From: Plicaturopsis crispa FD-325 SS-3
Lineage: Eukaryota; Basidiomycota; Agaricomycetes; Amylocorticiales; Amylocorticiaceae
Length of the DNA: 64,000 nt
Reading direction: 5' to 3'
Assembly (NCBI GenBank): GCA_000827205.1
Contig: KN832565.1
Coordinates: 783,639-847,638, forward strand
The notes below the pieces were generated by a model, which searched no databases, was not told where the DNA came from, and saw only the letters and a list, made by a program, of their open reading frames with translations. Positions 11,511 to 23,454 of this stretch are shown piece after piece. Both the position numbers and the translations under genes were made by a program. Position 1 is the stretch's first letter; every line of letters begins with the position of its first letter.

Positions 11511-12704
11511 TCAGCCACTGCGGTTGCAAAGCGTTTGCAATGTGTACGGACCTCTTCCTAGGATCCCCTTCCGTAGCTGAATGATGTATATGCCGTCGTC
11601 CGGCTCGCGTTCCGCTGCAATTTTCCCGGGCATTGAGAGCCGCAGAAGGCCGCCCATCCGTTCGCCGACGTCGCCTGGCGGGTCGATGAATGTTATTTTG
11701 TCGCCTGACGCAGAAAACGCGCCAATAAAGAATTCCGTGCGGCCGGCTGGCTTGTCGACGAAGACGAGGCGGGGAGACTGTCAGCGGTATAGTAAGTACA
11801 GGTTGCTCACTTGTATGGTACGCTAATCATGCGTACCGGAGAGCCTGTATCGACAGATGTGCGATATCGACACCCCTACAGAAGAGTGAGTGCATCTTCA
11901 GTAAAGCTTAGTGTGCTATCGTACACGCGAGCCAAGAACGTCGAACAGCTGAATAATCATTCTTCGAGCTCTGCGGTAGACAGCGTATGGTGAGCATACT
12001 TGTGTAATTGTGCCGCACGCGAAACGACTTGCATTATGCCATCATCACCCGTGCTGGTCCAGGGATTGTTCTTAAAGCGGCATTGCCAGTGGTAGTTCAT
12101 GTACTCGTGCGTGTCAATACCATGCGGCCACATGGTTAAGACATTCTCCTTGACGTGACCAAGGGTAGCTGGATGTAAGTTCTCAAGGTGGATCTCATTG
12201 GTGCCCGCAAACGATATGAATACGTGATCTGGAGAAGGGCATGGTTATCGGGCAGTGGAAAATTGTGGCGTAAGACTAACCTGGTACAAACTGTGGCGCA
12301 GCGGACTCGTTTGTACGCTGTCGCGCCAAAGGAGGTCCTGAGCCTGAGCCCGATCGCTTTCGCAGCTCTGTGGGCAGCCTTGGATCTGCCCTAGTCGGGC
12401 GGCCATCGCCTCCCGATTTCTCTAGCTGCTTCGGGCGGGGCATCTTCCCAGGTCCCTCGACTGGAGACAGGCGGCCGGCTGGGCCATTTGGCCAAGGCGG
12501 ATATCCGCTTTGTGGTTGTGGCGCAGATAGATGTTTGGGGCGGGGCATGGGTGTTGCGCCTGCGTTGCCTGTGGTTCCACCGAAAGGCATAGGTGGTGGC
12601 CAAGGCCCGTAGTGCCCCTGGACGTCACCTGGAGGCGCAGCTGGATTGAAGTACGCGGGATTTGGGGGGCCATAGGTTGGACCGGGCCATCCGGCTTGCA
12701 TCAT
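11511..12704 (-). CDS. Proline-rich protein of unknown function
   Basis: Reads on the minus strand from ATG 12704 to TGA 11511-11513. The first exon encodes about 140 residues rich in Pro, Gly and Asn (MMQAGWPGPTYGPPNPAYF...), with a basic Arg/Ser patch and low complexity. After an intron the protein becomes compositionally ordinary, with DHVFISFAGTNEIHLENLH, MWPHGIDTHEYMNYHWQC and later FFIGAFSASGDKITFIDPPG. It ends IIQLRKGILGRGPYTLQTLC plus NRSG. Two or three introns (around 12250, about 11990-11830, about 11790) are needed to join the blocks; exact junctions are uncertain. The C-terminal ~200 residues look like a folded domain conserved enough to keep frame, but I do not recognise it. It is divergently arranged with MPC1. 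Confidence 0.6.
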
Positions 12705-13168
12705 GAAGTGAGTAGTGGAGGATGAGAACGTAGATTAACGCCACACTCCATGGTGCAGACTCGTATATGCTGGAGATTCTTGGGCGCTCACTGCCAGGCC
12801 GTAGACACGAGGCCACAACGTGTGTCTGCCTGTACAAGCGCAAACGGAGGACCGCGCAGGTGATTTCTTGCCTTATCCGACACAGAAGGCACCGGTAGAG
12901 TCGGTGACCGCGTTGCGTTTAAAAGGCGAGCCCAGGACAAGTCCGAGCGGTGAAACCGAGGGCATATTTTTGTCGTTCGCGCTGCTTTTTTCTGGAACGG
13001 TAAATGGCAAGACGGAGAAAGCGACTTTGCCATATTTCCCGGTAAGCGCACCGGGGAAAGCACGCGTACGTAAGCAGCCGTATAGACATTTTACTTATCG
13101 TTTTGCCCGTTCCCCACTGACTCTGACTCTGCCCCCATCCCCGCCCTTGTTCTCTTTCTTGACTCGCA
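12705..13168. promoter_or_regulatory. Divergent promoter between proline-rich gene and MPC1
   Basis: 464 bp separate the two start codons. The side next to MPC1 is pyrimidine-rich (about 13105-13165, CTGACTCTGACTCTGCCCCC), typical of a fungal transcription start region. An ACGCGT lies near 13064. No clear TATA box. Confidence 0.4.
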
Positions 13169-13838
13169 ATGGCTACGTTTATGCACTGGATACGGTCGCC
13201 CGCAGCGAAGGAATATTTTTTCAGTGCGTGCTTGCCTTGTTTGTTTGTCGTGAGACTCGCTGACTCTGTAAATAGGCACTCATTTCTGGGGACCGGTACG
13301 TGTTATCCAGGCCTCAGGACGTTGGATGGAGGTCTAAGAGTCCATACGGCTGCAGGTAGCCAACTGGGGTCTCCCTCTGGCAGCACTTGCAGACTTGCGC
13401 AAGGATGAGGAGGTCATATCCGGCACCATGACGCCAACGCTAGCAGTCTACTCGTGAGTATAATATATCCCGTTAGATGTCGGGACCGTGGGCTAACTAT
13501 GACACGCATAGTGCTGTCTTTATGCGTTTCGGTGCGTAAACGACAGGATTGCTAGAAAACCCACTCCCGTACTCACCCGACACCCATTAGCATGGATGGT
13601 CCAACCGCGGAATTACCTCCTCTTCGCTTGCCACATCACCAACTTCACCGCCCAGTCCGTCCAAGAAGCTCGGTTCTTGAATTACTGGTACAACGGCGGA
13701 CGCGAAGCAAAACTCGGAATCGCGCAGGAGGGGAGTGCAGAAGACAAGGTCAAGGGTGATCTGAAGGAGCAGAAGGGCCAGGTCACACAAGCGATCCTCG
13801 CAGCACGAGAGGAGGCCAAAAAGACTGCAGGGAAGTGA
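13169..13838 (+). CDS. MPC1: Mitochondrial pyruvate carrier subunit 1
   Basis: Inner-membrane subunit of the pyruvate importer, which forms a heterodimer with Mpc2/3. Five exons join in frame: 13169-13223, 13276-13295, 13356-13453, 13512-13531 and 13591-13838, giving 146 aa. Exons 2 and 4 are each only 20 nt. Family signatures: [59 protein letters not shown] and [18 protein letters not shown]. The C-terminal ~45 residues form a charged Lys/Glu-rich extension beyond the compact animal MPC1. The start is supported because the short helix before SPAA matches the family. The gene converges with DNA ligase; the stop codons are about 90 bp apart. Confidence 0.95.
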
Positions 13839-13928
13839 GCTTCCCATTGAACGTTATAGAGCGCGACAACTATATACAGTCTTGCTAAATAATACATTGG
13901 AGTCCGTGCCACAAATATGAAGGCATCC

Positions 13929-16900
13929 CTACCAAAAGCCATCGTCTGCGTCTCCGCCGCCTTTCTTTTTCTTGCCGCCGGCACCTTGAGACAGTACCTG
14001 CCGTTCATACATCTCCGCTATCTGTTGCGGACGGCGGTCATTAACGAGAAAACGCGTGACTAGTGCAACAACTCACCTGCTCAGGACCCGTCGCGTCCTC
14101 CACGGATTTATCGTCGCGGATCCGGAGGAACCGAGGAAAACGCAATGATATCCCCCTGTCTTCCACCTGGTGTTCACGTTAGCATTCACCACCTTCATCC
14201 AGACAACGAAGCAACACACCAATCCCTGCGCAGCCGTATACACAGGACTCAGACTGAGATCCGCGGTGAGCACCTCCCAGACCATCTTTGGCTCGAACCA
14301 CACGTCGGGCTTAGCGCCGCCGACCTTGACGTCCCCGCGTGCTTTCGCGATCTCGAGCGGCTTGAGTGCATCGTAGTGCGACTGCAGGACCTCCTCACTG
14401 AAACCCGTGCCGATCTTGCAGATTGTCTGGAACTCTTCAGAGTCCGAGTCGTAGCACGCCAAGAGGAAGGCACCGTAGACGTTCGTGCGCTTCCCCTTGC
14501 CATAGTACCCGCCCACGACAGCTAGGTCCAAGGAGTCGCCGACACCAGCCAGGTAGTCCTTCTTGAGCTGAAAGCATGCATAATCGTTAGCGCGGATCCC
14601 CGTGGCGAAGATGAAAGAGATGTACTTTTAGCCAGTTCACACTGCGCCGGCTGGGCTCGTAGAAGCTCGCCTCGCTTTCGAGCATCTTGACCATGAGCCC
14701 CTCACAGCCGTCCTTCACGCTCTCTTCCAGGAAGGTCTGGATCTCATCGGTCGTCTCGCTGTCGGAGGATTTCGCGAACTCAAATTCGCCCGGTACGATA
14801 GTGAAGTGCGCACGTAGCAAGTCCCGGCGCTCGCTCAACGACTTGTGCAGCAACGGCTACGGAAGGGGATTAATCTCCACATAGGGGCGCGAATCAAATG
14901 AGAGGCGCTCACCTCGCCATTCAGGTAAAGCAGATCGAACGCGAAGAGACACACGCGGACCTGGATGTCCTCCACTTTGACGTCCTTGCGTTTACGCTTG
15001 CTGAGTTCCTGGAAGGGCATGAGCTTGCCCGTCGTTCTGTCAATGGCTACTGCTTCTGCATCCAGGACGAAGGATTTCGTCTCCTCTTTGATACACTGGA
15101 TACACGAAAGTCATCAACACTGTGTGCAAGGCCTGCACAAGGAAGACTCACGCGGGGCAGCTGTTCGACGAGATCAGGATACTTCTTGCTCATGTCCTCA
15201 GAATTTCGACTGAACACGCCGACGGACCCGTTTTCCAATTTGTGCACCTGCAACGAAATCAGCCAGTGCCCATACGAAATCATTCAACCGTAGCACACAC
15301 CTGGGCACGCTCGCCGTCATACTTGTACTCGCACGTAAACCGCTTGTTCTCGAAGCGATCGAGCACCTCGCCGATGGCTTTGGTGGGTTTCGCAAGCATG
15401 GGCTTCAGCGGTACGCCAGGCGTCAGCTTGCACTTCTCGCGCAGCCCGTCGATACCGACTTCTAGCAATGCAGGTATGACTTTCTCATAGGTCGGTAGCT
15501 CGCTGATGCCTGTTAAGCTACTGCGCGGGAGGGGTATCATCGGTGGACATACCTATAGACCGATTTGATGATTTCTGAGCCCTCCTCCAGCCGTGCGGCT
15601 AGCTTTTCCTTACTCCATTTCTTTCCGTCTGTTAGAATCGGTCAAAAACATAACCTAACCCGTCTTCAGCGACGCTCACTTCGTTCTTTTTCGGCCAGGA
15701 CAGCTGCATGCGCTAACGCGACCAAGACAGAGCGCTCGGCATTGCCGATACGCAGTTTACCTTCCAAACTGCGCACGATGTACTTCGCCTCGAATTCCTG
15801 GCATGCGGCGAGGAGCTTCGTGATGATCGAGACTTTCTTGTTCTGCGACTATAAGACCATCCGAGCCGTCTTAGTTCGTTCACTGCGGGACGCGGCATCT
15901 TGTCCGACTCACAGAATGACCTGAACTGAGGGCAATGTCCCGGAGGTTAGAGAATACGAAAGGCAGCGTGAGGGGCTTGGGCTTGAAGAGTGTTCGCTGA
16001 GCTTTCTTGGAATTCTGGGGCACCGTCACTACATGTAAGAAGGATGATAAATGCGTGGGACATACCATCGCGACTAAGCCTAGGTCACCCTCCTTCTTCA
16101 ACTCAGCTTTCACGACAGCAGGGCTTCTCCCTGTTGATTCACCAATGGCTTTGACAAGCAAGCTCTCGCCGATGCCCAGCTCCACGCCCACATAGTCGGG
16201 GCTCAGCTAAGTGGAGGGATTAGCGGCGGTAGGACTGAGAGGGAAAATACAATAGTTACCCGGTTGATACATAGGTAAATCGCCTGAAGCAATGAATTTG
16301 TGTCGTCTTTGCCGCTGCGCTGTATAACAAGAAGGAGGAATGAAGTGAGGAGCGCTGTCTTCTCTAATCGTTTGGTGGTAGCCTCTATCAACGAGAACAC
16401 TTTCGCAAGCGCTGCATAGGGTACACTGTGCACGGTTAGCCTTTTCGCGGCGCTCCGAACAAGAGGTGGACTTACGGGCTGCCAACTTTCCAGCCGCCTT
16501 GTATATCAACCTCTGCTACTCGGGAGAGTGCGGCTTCGGCACTAAGGAACGGTTTACCAGCCAGAACAGTCGAAAATTAGGCGGCTCACCTCTTAGAGGC
16601 TGTAGTTCCGTTTCCTTCAAGCTCATCTAGCTCGTCCTCATCCTCATCCTCTTCGACCTCATCTTCCCCCTCATCAGCGCTGGTAGCAGCCGCAGTATCC
16701 CTCTCCCCGGGCGATGACGGAACTGGTGGCGACGACGGGACGGGGGTGACCTGTCGGGCCTTGCCCTTGGGGGAACTGACTTTCGCGGCCTTTCGAGGGG
16801 ACGCTTTGGGCGAAGGCGCCTTTGCGTCTGCACTGGACGACGCGTCTTTGAGACAATTTAGCGACCTCCGTGAACGGAGTCAGCAAGAAACTCACTTGTA

Positions 16901-17306
16901 GGCGCGTGATCCACGTCCATTTCGTCATCCGAGTCCACAACCCTCCGCTTTTTCGTTTTCCGTTCGCCTACAGGCTCTGTACATCGCCGTCAGAAGCGCC
17001 ATAGATGTAATGCTAATTAACTACCATCTGCCGCGGGGGGAGTTGACTCCTTGCGCTTCGAGGTACTTGGCGCGCTCGCGAGTTTGGCCACTGCGAGGGC
17101 AATCAGCGGAAATGCGACGCGTTTTTCGAAGATATTCACGCACACCGCTCCTCCTCACGCTCTATCGACGCCTTGGTGAGGCGCTCCACGCCCGGCCAGT
17201 CTGCGAGCTCGTCCTTCTTCGCATTCGCTTTCGGTGTCTTTGCGTTCTTCTTGCCCCACATATCAGCGAGACTGGACTGCTGGGCCTTCGCTCCTTTTGG
17301 AGGCAT
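13929..17306 (-). CDS. CDC9: ATP-dependent DNA ligase I
   Basis: Seals nicks between Okazaki fragments and in excision repair; nuclear. Start ATG at 17306-17304, since the N-terminus [20 protein letters not shown] contains a PCNA-binding-like QxxLxxMW motif. Then come Lys/Pro/Ser-rich nuclear-localisation segments with an acidic run (about 16620-16680), the DNA-binding domain, and the nucleotidyltransferase core with active-site KYDGERAQ (lysine motif, about 15320-15340), [10 protein letters not shown] and SVNWLK. The OB-fold follows ([51 protein letters not shown]). The C-terminus is basic, ending [16 protein letters not shown] before TAG 13929-13931. About ten introns. An in-frame ATG upstream (17426) is possible but would add an unlikely extension ahead of the PIP-like box. 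An ACGCGT box lies about 92 bp upstream. Confidence 0.95.
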
Positions 17307-17396
17307 GACTGAGAGTTCGACCAGGAAGTAATATGCAGGTGTTTTGTAGTTGATTAGCGTTCGCTGGCGAGATTTAAAGTGGTGGAAGCCAAAAGA

Positions 17397-17404
17397 GACG
17401 CGTC
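17397..17404. promoter_or_regulatory. MCB-like element (GACGCGTC) upstream of DNA ligase
   Basis: A palindromic GACGCGTC centred about 94 bp upstream of the ligase ATG. ACGCGT is the MluI cell-cycle box bound by MBF in yeasts, and CDC9 is a classic MBF target there. Whether this fungus uses it is inference. Confidence 0.4.
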
Positions 17405-18022
17405 GTTGCATGAACGCGCGCGCCAACTTCTGATGTTTGACGTTTACTTACTCTCTGTAAAGGGGTCATGAAAAGACTTCAAAAGACAATCAAAAGATTA
17501 CTGATAATTGAAACTCCGATGTAGACAATTCAGAAATTCGTTACAAAAGATCACAAAGTTTTGAATCTCCGATCAAAATACTTCTATAGCGTCTCCGAGT
17601 CCTTGCGCGTCGCGCGTCGTCCGCCGTTCACGTCGTCGTCGACGTCCCTCTGCACTGTGCAGTGGTCTCAAGCCCACTCAGCGCTTTACTCTACGGAGCT
17701 GTCTTCCGTGTGTCTCCTGAACAATCCTAAATCCTGAATATCTCATCTCTAGTGTGGACGCAGTCCTGGCATGTTCCTGGCGCGCTTATATGTAGTGCCA
17801 AGATAGCGGCGGCCAGACTATCTTGACTCCTGAGCGCTGAGCAGTGCGAAATTTTGGTCCCGGAGCACGCAACCCTTGTTAATTGACAGCGATTCCATGC
17901 TCCTTCGCCATCTCGAGAGGCAGGCAGATCATAGATGGAGGGATACAAATTGAATTTCGATTTCCTCTCGCGAAGATACCAACTCCCGTTTTTGCCGCTG
18001 AGTAGGTATTATTTAAACAGCT
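17405..18022. other. Divergent intergenic region, DNA ligase / amino-acid transporter
   Basis: Holds both promoters. Bases about 17470-17600 are unusually A-rich, with recurring CAAAAGA-type words (TTCAAAAGACAATCAAAAGA and similar). No ORF of interest. Confidence 0.45.
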
Positions 18023-20546
18023 ATGGCTAGCACCAAGAGTCACGACCGCAAGGCTTCGCCCGTCGACGACGCTGGTTTTCACCGTGATAGCGATGTCGAG
18101 AGCAAGACCGAGGAGTCGTACGACCCGTTCCTGGTACTCGTCGAGCAGGAGAAGGGCAGGGATATCAAGCTGCGGACAATGACTTGGCAGAAGGCTGCAA
18201 TGTGCGCCCATACCCCCTCTCTTCGCCGCGTAAAATGACACTAAAACGTTTCCCCAGTTTGCTCCTCGGTGAGATAATGTGAAATACGCGTTTTACCACT
18301 ACTAACGAGTTTACCAGGCGACCAAGTCTGCCTAGGTGTGTGGAATAGTTTTGGTTCACAACGCACATACTGAATTTCGTGAAGCTGTCATGGGCCAAGC
18401 ATGGAGCTACTCCTTACTTGGATGGGTCCCTGGGCTGCTCACAACTTTTATCACTGGCGCCCTTACCTGTATGCCGCTCTTGAGTCTACCCATGAGCTCC
18501 TGCATCCGCTAACGGATGGAAACATTTCAGGGATTGGCTCTTATACTATATGGGCATGTGCGTAATTCGGTCGCCGAAAATCCGCGGGATTTCAGTGTTG
18601 ACCGGTCTGTTTCCCCCGCTATAGACATGATGAAGCACCCGGAAGTTCGCGACTTTTGCGACATGTGCGTATAGAAATGAATACGCGTGATATAGTATGC
18701 TGACGGGCGTATCTTCGCAGAGGATATCTGGTCTTCGGCCGATCTAAGATGTACGAAAACCCAATGCTACCACATCCCGCTAAATATTGACGCTCTTTAC
18801 TCTATCAAGCGCGTATGAAGTGACCGGTGAGTGTGCACGTGTAACTCGCAATCTAGAGCCCTTTGACCAATAGTTTCCAGCATTCGCGCTACTATGCAAC
18901 AAGTACGCGATTTACTACCAGGTGCTGCTGATGATATGCTGACGAGCTCCCTACAGCATCATGCTTATTGGTTTCCATGTCTTTACTGGAGCCAAAATTT
19001 TAGTGAGCGAGGACGTGTCCAAACATTGCTGCACACGCTGATTTGTTGCAGAATACTTTGAGTGACCACGGTGCCTGCACGGTTTGGTTTTCATTCGTGA
19101 CTGCAATCATAGGTACGTTCGACGGCCCAACTATGACATGCCTCTCTGACCACGTGCCAGGCATACTTGCAAACATTCCGCGCGAGCTCAAACACGTTTC
19201 TTGTAAGTATAGTGTACCATCATTGTTCCGCGGCGAGGACTGACAGGTGCATAGATATGTCCATTGGATCTGCGATATGCATGTTCATCGGCATTCTGTT
19301 GCAACTCATATTTGTCGCCATCGAATCCAACCCGGCGACGGGGACCAGTAGCGTGTACCCTGCCGATGGCCTTGTGACTACACATGCGTTCTCTCCTCCG
19401 GGGACTGGCTTCATAAATAGTCTGAATGCTGTCCTCAACATAACATGTAAGCCTTCAAAGTCTCGAAACAACATGCAGGGGCTAACGGTTATCGCAGTCG
19501 TCTGGGCGGCACAGGTACGCTCAGAGAGCCGCGTTTATGGCACATTCTAACAGTCTTCATTAGATTCTTTTCCCTTCGTTCATTGCTGAGATGGAGCACC
19601 CAAAGGTACGCCTCACCGATTCAGCCTCACCCGTCCGTTATGCTCATCATACACAATCTTTAGGACTTCCCGAAGGCGTTAGCCGTCCTCAGCGTCACGG
19701 AGCTCGTCCTTTTCTCCGTCCCCGCCATTATCGGCTACCGCTACGCAGGCCAATACACACAAGCCCCGGCGTTTGGCAGCCTCCAGCCGCTGTACAAGAA
19801 ACTCAGCTTCGCGTGGGTCATCGTGCCCACAGTCGTCATCGGCGTTATCTACGGCAACGTTACCGCCAAGCATATATACGGGCGGATAATGAAGGACTCC
19901 AGACATGCGCATAGTCACACTGTTATCGGGTGGGGCGTGTGGATAGCAGTCGTTGTGGGCATCTGGGCCGTCGCGTTTGTGTTTGGCGAGGTCGGGAGAT
20001 TTTCTGTGTGGCTCTTGCGGTCGCATTACTGATTTTGTTGGCTGAAAGGTTATCCCGTCTATGGGCGACTTCCTCTCCCTCTTGGGCTCGCTTTTCGATT
20101 CTTGGTGGGTCGGAAATTAACGTGCTAGTGTCAGCCTACTGATATCTCGCGCTAGGTTTGGGTTCTTATTCGAGGCTATGGCATATTTCCACCTTCGTAG
20201 AGGCCGGTACTTCAAGGTGTGTGCATGCAATCGTGTCGGGTATCGTGTTTTACTAACAATCAATCTGCGTGCTAGGGTTTCGTCGCGTCGTTGCTGACGC
20301 TGATCCACATATTCATTGCTGTGGTTGGTCTCTTCCTCCTCGGCCCTGGAATGTACACGAGCGTATCTGCGATAAAGTCTGGTTAGTGTCGCCGTTATCT
20401 CAAATCCTGCCGCCACATTCTCATGCTGCTGCCACTGTAGATTATGCCGGAAGCGTGAAACCTGCTTTTAGCTGTGCCGACAAGTAAGCAGATATGAGCT
20501 CATTCTTTCCGTTAACATCGCTGACTTGCCCCGTAGTTCACTCTAA
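18023..20546 (+). CDS. Transmembrane amino acid transporter (AAAP/AVT family)
   Basis: Proton-coupled amino-acid transporter of the Aa_trans family, probably vacuolar or plasma membrane. The hydrophilic N-terminus (MASTKSHDRKASPVDD) has acidic patches. The transporter core then opens with the family-typical TWQKAAM...LLLGDQVCL and AVMGQAWSYSLLGWVPGLLT. Later membrane segments include VWFSFVTAIIGILANIPREL, SAICMFIGILLQLIFVAIES and AVLSVTELVLFSVPAIIGYR. The C-terminus is GLFLLGPGMYTSVSAIKSDY...CADNSL, with the stop TAA 20544-20546 in a tiny last exon after the intron at about 20485-20536. More than ten short introns. Substrate cannot be assigned. Confidence 0.85.
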
Positions 20547-21389
20547 TACCGCATAGTTCCCCCCTCCGCGTTGCAGAGCATGTACCTGGTACCGGTCCCG
20601 GCCTTCGAGGACCGTCTACCGAAATATCTTGGGATCGCCGAGTGCTCAGTGCTTATCAAGGCCATAGTGCAGACACCTACATAGTATAGATGCGTTGTAC
20701 AACAAATATCCCCCTTCAGCAGTAAGGTGTCTATAGATAATATTATCGACGTTCACGCCGGGGATGGACAGCGTCTGCGAGAAAAGAGAGCAGGAGGGCA
20801 GTACATGTAGCCACGTGGGCCGAAAGTGACGCACTGGAATGTGCAGGAACTGCGGTCGGTCGGGGCGTTTTCGAGTCCTTGTCCTGGAAAATTGTGGACA
20901 CGGACGACCACGACCGCCATAACTCTAGAATCCCTCTAATTCCCGTCTTTTCTCTCCTACAGTTCCGTTGCGCATTCGCTATGAGGGTATGAGCACCCGT
21001 TTGCATCCCAAAAGACAGTCTCCAGGTGAGCGCTTTCGCCCTGCGTTATGTTCCACCTCGTGTGCTCTTTCTTGCGTTCTTTCGTTTCATCTCGTCACCT
21101 ATGACAGATAGGTGGACGGCAGCCTGAGCAGTGCATGGTTGGACTAGCAATGCACGGATGGACCGTTCAGCCTACGGGCGAGCTTGCATGAAGTCTTATT
21201 AGTCCAGGAATCGCCCTCGCTTCCCCCGATATGTCTTTGGAATTGCAATTTCTTACATCCTTTTGTTTTACCAGTTTTCGTCTAGTTCCTCTTCATCCTG
21301 CTGAAAGACCTGTTTCTGACTGTATCCTGTTTATCCTCCTCGCAATTGCGCGCCTCTGACGACTTTTCTGACGACCCGACTCCATCTGA
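20547..21389. other. Intergenic region upstream of mucin-like gene
   Basis: 843 bp. The distal part holds the transporter 3' end. The proximal part (about 21220-21385) is T/C-rich and probably the promoter and 5' UTR of the next gene. No gene seen. Confidence 0.45.
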
Positions 21390-23454
21390 ATGTCTTCCAC
21401 GCCCACTGATACCGCGACCACCTCTACATCCGCCGAAACTTCGTCATCTACACCGACGTCGACTTCTCAAACGTCGGAATCCACAAATACCGCTACGTCT
21501 TCACCGACAACATCTGCGGCTCCGACGTCCTCTGCTACCCCGACATCCTCTGCCACCCCGACGTCGGCTTCACCTACCACTTCTTCCCCCACGACTATGT
21601 CCTCAGCGCCTTCGAGTTCCGAGCCGACCTCCACTGCCCCTGCCTCGTGAGTAAACCCGCAATCTATTTGCGTGTTTCTAACCTTATCGTATGCAACAGA
21701 ACCTCCGCATCCCCATCCGCCACCACGTCTAGCGAAGCGAGCACACAGCCGTCTGCTGCCCCATCCTCTGCTGCCCCGTCGTCTGCCGCCCCGTCGACTA
21801 GCATGGCATCGTCTGGCGCGAGTCCGACGTCCGCGAGTCCAACGACTACCTCTCAGTCGTCCATTACTACGACCTCGCCCACGACTACGTCGCCCACTAC
21901 AACCTCGCCCACTACAACCTCGCCGACGACTACATCTCCGACAACTACGTCCCCGACCACTACATCTCCCACCACTACATCTCCGACAACCACATCCCCG
22001 ACTACTACGTCCCCGACCACCACAAGTCCTACCACCACGCCTACGACGACCCAGCAGACCACTACTCAGGTCACTACCACTACCCAGGACCCGTCTACTT
22101 CGACACCGACTGCAACTACGAGCAGCACCGATGCGCCTTCCCGCAGCACCTCGGTTGTAGTGGTCACTGGATCAAGTACGAACACTGCAAGCACGGGCGG
22201 AGGGAGTACGAATGTGGTAGTCGCAACGTGAGATTCCATTTTGCTTCACGATACCCAAGTAAATCCGTCTAAATGAAATTTATTTTATCAGGTCCACGCT
22301 TCAGAGCACTGTGTTCGTTACGACCACAAATAGCAACGGGCAAACGTTAACGACTGCCCCGTCTGTGATAACGCAAACGTCTACCTCGACTGGGTCAAAC
22401 GGTGCACTGTCCACGGTCACGCAAGTGGTCGCAAATCCTACTTTGAGTCCAAATAACCAGAACTCAAAAAGTGCAGCGTGAGTCGTTAACCTGAAATTAC
22501 CGTGAACAGCAATTTTTAGTGCGTTCAATGCCTGCTGTAGTTTCTTCCGCAATAAGGGTGCCGTCGCAGGGGTTTTTGTATTGGTCGGTCTTGCCATCGC
22601 ATCCATTGCGTTATTCGTCATCTTCGCCATCCGGCGGCGGCGGCGAAATCAACGCATCGAGCACGACAGCGCAGTCTCCGCAACGCTTGCCGCCGCCGGC
22701 TTCAACCGCGCGCCTCTCGACGACGACGAAGAGCGGGGCCCAAGCACCGGCCCACATACGTCGAAATACGGCTCCAGCACCGGCGAGATGGGCCAGCGCT
22801 CGAGCTCGGGGCTCGCCATCGGCACCGGCTCCGGGGTCATACTCCCGGAGGTCCAGCGCACGCCGGACAGCTACTGGGACATCAACGACCCGCACCAAGG
22901 CCAAGGTGGGCCGCCTGACGGCGACGGCGGATTCAACCCGTACGCGGACTATATCGCGGCGGGCCCGGGACGCAACGGATATGTGCCTACGCGCACGCAG
23001 AGCCCGCCGCCCGACGGGCATAGGTACAACGACAGCGCGGACGAGCGGTCGGGGCATGCGGCGACGCCGAGTGCGGGGAGCATCGAGCCGCTGCTCGCGG
23101 GCTACAATGCGCGTGCTGCAGCGTCGCCACCGCCGCCGCCGCCGCGGAACCCTGCACGGGTATCTAGTGACGGGAAAAGGCCGGGGATCGTGGTGCACCC
23201 GTCCTCGGGGACGTCGTCGGAGAGTACGGGGGATGATAGGCTGGATCCGGGGCTGAGGCAACAGCGGCAGGGGGACGAAGGCAGCATCCACAGCAATCTG
23301 CGAGATGATGCGGACTATTCTCGACCTGTTCTTGGGGTGCGTTCTTTCTTCCCGCTTGTTTATTTTGTTTTTTTGCAACTAACAATGTCGTATGATTCCC
23401 TAGGTGCGAAATCTACCGGATGGACACAGTGCTGTCTCTGTCAACACTACCTAG
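21390..23454 (+). CDS. Mucin-like single-pass membrane protein (putative surface sensor)
   Basis: The extracellular part (about 320 residues) is almost entirely Ser, Thr, Pro and Ala, a dense O-glycosylation substrate, and includes eleven exact SPTTT repeats (21875-22039). A less repetitive Ser/Thr/Val block follows (TQTSTSTGSNGALSTVTQVV). One membrane helix (about 22565-22625, GVFVLVGLAIASIALFVIFA) precedes a basic stop-transfer IRRRRRNQR. The cytoplasmic tail (about 250 aa) is rich in Pro, Gly and Asp, with PPPPPP and SPPPDGHRYNDSADE. A last intron (about 23337-23403) joins GGG to VRNLPDGHSAVSVNTT and TAG 23452-23454; if retained, the frame would run to 23957. No N-terminal signal peptide is visible, so an upstream exon or signal-anchor insertion must be considered. 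Architecture resembles Msb2/Wsc-type or other Agaricomycete surface glycoproteins; function unproven. Confidence 0.75.
21875..22039 (+). repeat. 15-bp coding minisatellite (SPTTT x11)
   Basis: Eleven tandem 15-bp units, each encoding Ser-Pro-Thr-Thr-Thr, with synonymous variation (TCG/TCT/TCC/AGT for Ser). The reverse strand is open throughout as a 69-residue Val/Gly repeat, which is a shadow and not a gene. Confidence 0.95.

Noticed and set aside
21853-22062. Minus-strand Val/Gly repeat ORF
   Set aside because: Exact reverse of the SPTTT minisatellite.
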